Shown one piece after another: positions 59,850 through 64,000 of a stretch of DNA of 64,000 nt. This stretch comes from Sambucus nigra (Eukaryota > Streptophyta > Magnoliopsida > Dipsacales > Adoxaceae): the NCBI GenBank assembly GCA_949130495.1, contig OX422217.1:571612606-571676605 (forward strand), written 5' to 3'. Positions within the stretch are counted from its first letter, which is position 1. Each line of letters starts with the position of its first letter. Below the pieces are notes generated by a model, which saw only the letters and a program-made list of their open reading frames with translations, was not told the origin of the DNA and did no database searches. A program made the translations under genes and the position numbers.

Positions 59850-61010
59850 ACACTCCACCTAGGGTCACTGCAGAAATGACATTCGTGAAGCGCCACCGCA
59901 AGGTTCACTGCGAAAATAACATTTGAGAAGTACCGCATAAGGGCCACTACAGAAGTCCAGGATTGAGAAGGGTCGTCGCAAGGGTCACTGCAGAAATGAC
60001 ATTCGTGAAGTGCCACTGCAAGGGTCACTGCGAAAATGACATTTGAGAAGTACCGCATAAGGGCCACTGTAGAAGTCCATAATTGAGAAGGGCCACCACA
60101 AGGGTCACTGCAGATTTGACATTCGTGAAGCGCCACCGCAAGGTTCACTGCGGAAATGACATTTGAGAAGTACCGCGTAAGGTCCACTGCAGAAGTCCAG
60201 GATTGAAAAGGGCCGCCGTAAGGGTCACTGCAAAAATGACATTCGAGAAGTGTCACCATAAGGGTCACTACGGAACTGATATTTGAAGAAGGGCCCCGCA
60301 AAGGGCCACTGCAGAAGTCCAAGATTGAGGGTCGCCACAAGGGTAACTGCAAAAATGACATTCGAGAAGTGTCTCCACAAGGGTCACTACGGAAATGACA
60401 TTTGAAGAAGTGCCCCATAAAGGCCACTGCAGAAGTCCGGGATTGAGAAGGGCCGCCTCAAGGGTCACTGCAGAAATGACATTCATGAAGTGCCACCGCA
60501 AGGGTCACTACCGAAATGACATTTGAGAAGTACCGCGTAAGGGCCATTACAAAAGTCCATAATTGAGAAGGGCCGCCACAAGTGTCACTGCAGAAATGAC
60601 ATTCGTGAAGTGCCACTACAAGGGTCACTGCGGAAATAAAATTTGAGAAGTACCGTGTAAGGGCCACTGTAGAAGTCTAAGATTGAGAAGGGCCGTCGCA
60701 AGGGTCACTTCAGAAATGACATTCGTGAAGTGTCGCCGCAAGGGTCACTACGGAAATGACATTTGAAGAAGTACCCCGCAAAGGGCCACTGCAGAAGTCC
60801 AAGATTGAGAAGGGCCGCCATAAGGGTCACTGCAGAAATAACATTTGAAGAAGTGTCCTGCAAAGGCCATTGCAGAAGTCCAAGATTGAGAAGGGTCGTT
60901 GCAAGGGTCACTACAAAAATAACATTCGAGAAGTGCCACCGCAAGGGTCACTGCGGAAATGACATTTGAGAAGTGCCCCGCAAGGGCCACTACAGAAATC
61001 AAAGATTGAG
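59850..61010 (+). repeat. 120-bp higher-order tandem array
   Basis: ATTCGTGAAG-type words recur at 59881, 60001, 60121 and 60241, spacing 120, nearly ten units. Each unit consists of three related subunits of about 40 bp built on AAGGGTCACTGC / AAGGGCCACTGC. The length, again a multiple of three, keeps minus-strand frames open. Confidence 0.9.
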
Positions 61011-62010
61011 AAGGAACCCACCCAGGGTCCCGGTAAAAACTCATATTGAGCAGGAACCCCACAGGGTCCCGACAGAAACTCATATTGAGCAGGAACCCCT
61101 AGGGTCTCGACAGAAACTCATATTGAGAAGGAACCCCCCTCCCCCCAGGGTCTCGACAGAAACTCATATTGAGCAGGAACTCCCAGGGTCCCGGCAGAAA
61201 CTCATATTGATAAGGAACCCACCCAGGGTCCCGACAGAAACTCGTATTGAGAAGGAACCCCCCAGGGTCCCGGCAGAAACTCGTATTGAGCAGGAACCCA
61301 CCCAGGGTCCCAACATAAACTCGTATTGAGCAGGAACCCCCCAGGGTCCCGGTAGAAACTTGTATTGAGCAGGAATCCCCCAGGGTCCCGGTAGAAACTC
61401 GTATTGAGCAGGAAAACCCCCAGGGTCCCGACAGAAACTCGTATTGAGCAGGAACCCCCAGGGTCTCGGCAGAAAATCGTATTGAGCAGAAAACCCCAAG
61501 GTCCCGACAAAAACTCGTATTGAGCAGGAACCCCCCAGGGTCTCGGCAGAAAATCATATTGAGCAGGAACCCCCAGGGTCCCGGCAGAAACTCATATTGA
61601 GCAGGAACCCCCAGGGTCCCGGCAGAAACTCATATTGAGAAGGAACCGACCAAGGGTCTCGGTAGAAACTCATATTGAGAACGAACCCCTCAAGGTCCCG
61701 GCAGAAACACATATTGAGAAGGAACCACCCCAGGGTCCCGACAGAAACTCATATTGAGCAGGAACCCACCAGGGTCCCGACATAAACTCATATTGAGAAG
61801 GAACCCACCCAGGGTCCCGACAAAAACTCATATTGAGCAGGAACGCACCCAGGGTCCCGAAAGAAACTCATATTGAGAAGGAACCCCACCCAGGGTCCCA
61901 GTAGAAACCCATATTTAGAAGGAAGTCCCCAGGTCCCGAAAGAAACTCATATTGAGAAGGAACCCCCCAGGGTCCCAGCAGAAAATCATATTGAGAAGGA
62001 ACCCTCAAGG
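61011..62010 (+). repeat. Short tandem array, about 37-39-bp unit
   Basis: About 26 copies of CAGGGTCCCGACAGAAACTC plus ATATTGAGAAGGAACC. The A/G difference in GAGAAGG/GAGCAGG varies between units. Confidence 0.9.
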
Positions 62011-62200
62011 TCCCTTAACTTCCAGAAAGTGTCGGGGCGAGGATCAGTCAAGGTCCTCCCCCTCTACTTCCCGAAAATGTCGGGGCGAAGAGCAGTCAAG
62101 GTCCTCCCCCTCAGATTCCATAAAAATAGGCCAAGATGAGGGAGTGGCTACCATGAGTAACTCCTCATCATGAAATGTCCTTCTTTAAAAGAACAACAGT
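62011..62200 (+). repeat. GTCGGGGCGA repeats and a last 63-bp-type unit
   Basis: Two copies of GTCGGGGCGA.GA.CAGTCAAGGTCC, then one unit like the 63-bp array (GAGTGGCTACCATGAGTAACTCC). That unit borders the conserved LTR part, as the 67-bp array does in the 5' LTR. Confidence 0.65.
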
Positions 62201-62459
62201 ATTAAGACTTTGCTTTCTTGTACAGGTTGCCTAGTTGAGCAAGCAGGGCTCAAGTACGCCAGTTGGGATCTCTTGGGAGTTTTGGCTTGGCGGCTGAGGG
62301 ACAAGGTATGTTGAGCAATCTCAACCACTTAGCACTATAGGATTGAGAGACTACTAGTAGGAGACCCTAGGGTCACCCAGTCCTCACACACCTCACACTT
62401 AGTCACAAGTGAAGTGAGCAGCCAAAGGGTTGGCTGCTCAGAAGAAAATAATTGTTTAT

Positions 62460-62590
62460 AAAATGATTTTAAAGGAGAGGGTCCTCTAAACCCCTCTCAA
62501 GAAAAATGATTTTAGAAGGGGGTCCTCAAGTTCCCCCTCAAGCTTACAAAGATTTTAGAGAAGGTGGTCCTCGAGACCCCCCTCTCAAGT
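62460..62590 (+). repeat. Self-complementary short repeats in 3' LTR
   Basis: About three copies of GATTTTAGA.GAGG.GGTCCTC, the shorter equivalent of 7505-7740. Confidence 0.65.
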
Positions 62591-62825
62591 TTACAAAGTT
62601 TGTACCAAAAGTAATCGTTTCAAAAGATATTTAGAAAATCAGATATTTTGTCTCCATTAGAAGACATATATGCTTTTGGACTTTGGTTGGCACCAGGGGG
62701 CATCTGCCAGAGGGGACAGGCAGAGCTGCCTGTAGGTAGGGACAAATAGTACACTGCAGACTTTATCCCTCACCAACCCTCTAAGTTTTGGCGCCAAAAG
62801 TACTAACCCAGCCTTAGTGCCCAAG

Positions 62826-62833
62826 TATAAATA
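62826..62833 (+). promoter_or_regulatory. TATA box of R2 3' LTR
   Basis: TATAAATA before GGACCCCTGGGCAAGGTCA, the same as at 7972. Confidence 0.65.
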
Positions 62834-63207
62834 GGACCCCTGGGCAAGGTCATGAGAAGATAGAAAAAACTCAATAGCATTGTTACTCTGCAGAAATCAC
62901 ACCAGAACCTCCTAGTATTCCCTCCCTACTCTCTCTCTCTAGTGCTAAGTGCCTTGTTCTTTCACTCCCCACTGATAGCCATCATTCCCAGGAGCTCCTC
63001 TTGAGAAAATTACTATTATTTTTGTGGAAGTTCATCTTCTTGAAGGGAGGGAGTTCCAGCTTGAGCTCCATTTCTACCAAATGGAGAAGGTCTCATCAAA
63101 AGCTGCTCCAGAAGTTCTTGAGAACCTTGCAGACAGCGTCCATTGGAGTGGGTCACGCCTCACCCTTTCCATTTATTCATAGACCCCAGTCTCACTACCC
63201 TCCTACA

Positions 63208-63446
63208 CCAACATACTAATGATTCACACTTACTGTTCATTTCATAATTTCCCAAGTATTAAGGGTCCTAGTTATCCCTTAAGCAATATCAGTAGTCAAT
63301 ACCTCCCTATACTACTGGTATAAGTCCTGGGTTTGGTCACGATCTCCGTAAACCGTTCTAATTCTTGCAAATTACTAAGTTCATGTTAAGCCCATAGGTG
63401 CTAGCCTCGATTCTCTCATTTTGTCTAATCCTTAGTACCTACCATG
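63208..63446. other. Flank between R2 and the next LTR
   Basis: No coding or repeat signal. It starts CCAAC, the candidate right target word of R2. Confidence 0.4.
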
Positions 63447-64000
63447 TGTAATACCCCATAATTTTCTTGAATAAATAATAAAGTAATATTTTTGGCATAA
63501 ATTGAAATTTGTGGAAATTGTAATTAATCGAAAAAACTTAATTTATAAATTTCAAATATATAATTTTTTATTATGCCGTAATTATGTGTGATTGATTTTG
63601 TATGTGTATGGTTATAACAATTGCATGTGTTGTAGAAATATATAATTGAGGTGTGACACAATTAAAAATATATAATATTGGAATAAAATAATTCAGGACA
63701 TATTTCGAGGAGTATTTGGGTTCGTTTAGGTGTTTTGGACCTTTAGAATAGTCCTGGGCCATAGGTATATAAGTTGGGAGGCTTTTGGGCTAGTTTGAGT
63801 ATGGATTCAGGACCATTTGGGGGTCCAAAATTTGGATTTTTAACCCAACTCGGGATTTAGTATTGATAAGTCTGTAAAGGAAGATAAACCACTACCCATT
63901 ACTGATTAGAAAGACCTAAATGTAACCACTACCAAGAGAGAAAAAGAGAAGAACAATAAAGGAGAAAAGGCAAGAAATCAAGAGGGAATCAAGGGGCTTC
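63447..64000 (+). mobile_element. Start of a Tekay/Del-like LTR, cut by the window edge
   Basis: TGTAATACCCCATAATTTTC at 63447 is nearly the same as the start of the minus-strand LTR at 5683. No coding follows before the edge. Confidence 0.55.

Larger units (their letters stand above)
55288..63207 (+). mobile_element. 3' LTR of R2 (left edge 55288 or 59776)
   Basis: The part 62200-63207 aligns with 7240-8347 of the 5' LTR, including the TATA box, and ends TACA. Two candidate starts exist: 55288 (TATTGAGAAG after GAGGGGGCTAA) and 59776 (TGTAGAAGGGTG after GAGGGGCTAA), the latter closer to the 5' LTR start. The 63-bp array before 59.6 kb resembles the array inside the 5' LTR, which favours 55288. 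The solo LTR 55678-58638 is a later insertion. Confidence 0.5.

Noticed and set aside
59807..60427. Minus-strand 206-codon frame
   Set aside because: Product of the 120-bp array (40-codon period); reads as periodic low-information sequence.
61099..61557. Several overlapping minus-strand frames rich in GFLLNTSFCRDP-like words
   Set aside because: Short-unit tandem array read in several frames; no independent support.

Overview
This window is plant nuclear DNA, most likely from a flowering plant with a repeat-rich genome. The evidence is the set of elements: Ty3/gypsy elements of the Tat type (with a second, archaeal-type RNase H and antisense genes), long LTRs of the Tekay/Del kind, CACTA transposons, plant-type GT-AG introns, and captured exons of plant gene families (PMT-type methyltransferase, GAUT-type glycosyltransferase, RhoGAP). 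I see no intact host gene. Nearly everything is transposon, and the coding remains are pseudogenes.

Layout. 1-3450: 3' end of one Tat-like element (R1), with a decayed antisense gene followed by a plus-strand LTR. 3490-5683: truncated minus-strand Tekay-like LTR. 6446-63207: what I read as one very large nested Tat-like element (R2, plus strand). Its own parts are the 5' LTR (6446-8347), primer binding site, gag, protease, RT/RNase H, archaeal-type RNase H and integrase (to about 17918), a tandem-repeat 3' region, an antisense multi-exon gene (19.2-22.9 kb, minus), more tandem arrays (50.8-55.3 kb) and a 3' LTR swollen by tandem repeats (55.3 or 59.8 to 63.2 kb). It is interrupted by a solo LTR (10856-14221), a copia-like solo LTR (about 19.69-20.84 kb), a block of about 28 kb (about 22.9-50.8 kb) and a solo LTR with a perfect TAACC target duplication (55678-58638).

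The 28-kb block contains a non-coding LTR element on the minus strand (24112-28113), a 9.4-kb CACTA element A (28869-38247) carrying a 168-bp tandem array, a second CACTA-type element B (38402-46378, minus) carrying pieces of at least three host genes, and a second copy of the 3' end of A with its flank (46379-48609). B is cut off at one end exactly where the second A copy starts.

The most interesting observations are: the chimeric gene-capture element B; the A/B/A' arrangement, which fits unequal exchange between a B-containing and a B-free allele; an antisense gene built from many short exons, nearly all phase 0; clusters of short palindromes just upstream of TATA boxes in several unrelated LTR families; and nonsense codons that are almost all explained by C-to-T change at CAG/CAA. 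Tandem units of 63, 120 and 168 bp (multiples of three) generate long open frames that are not evidence of coding.
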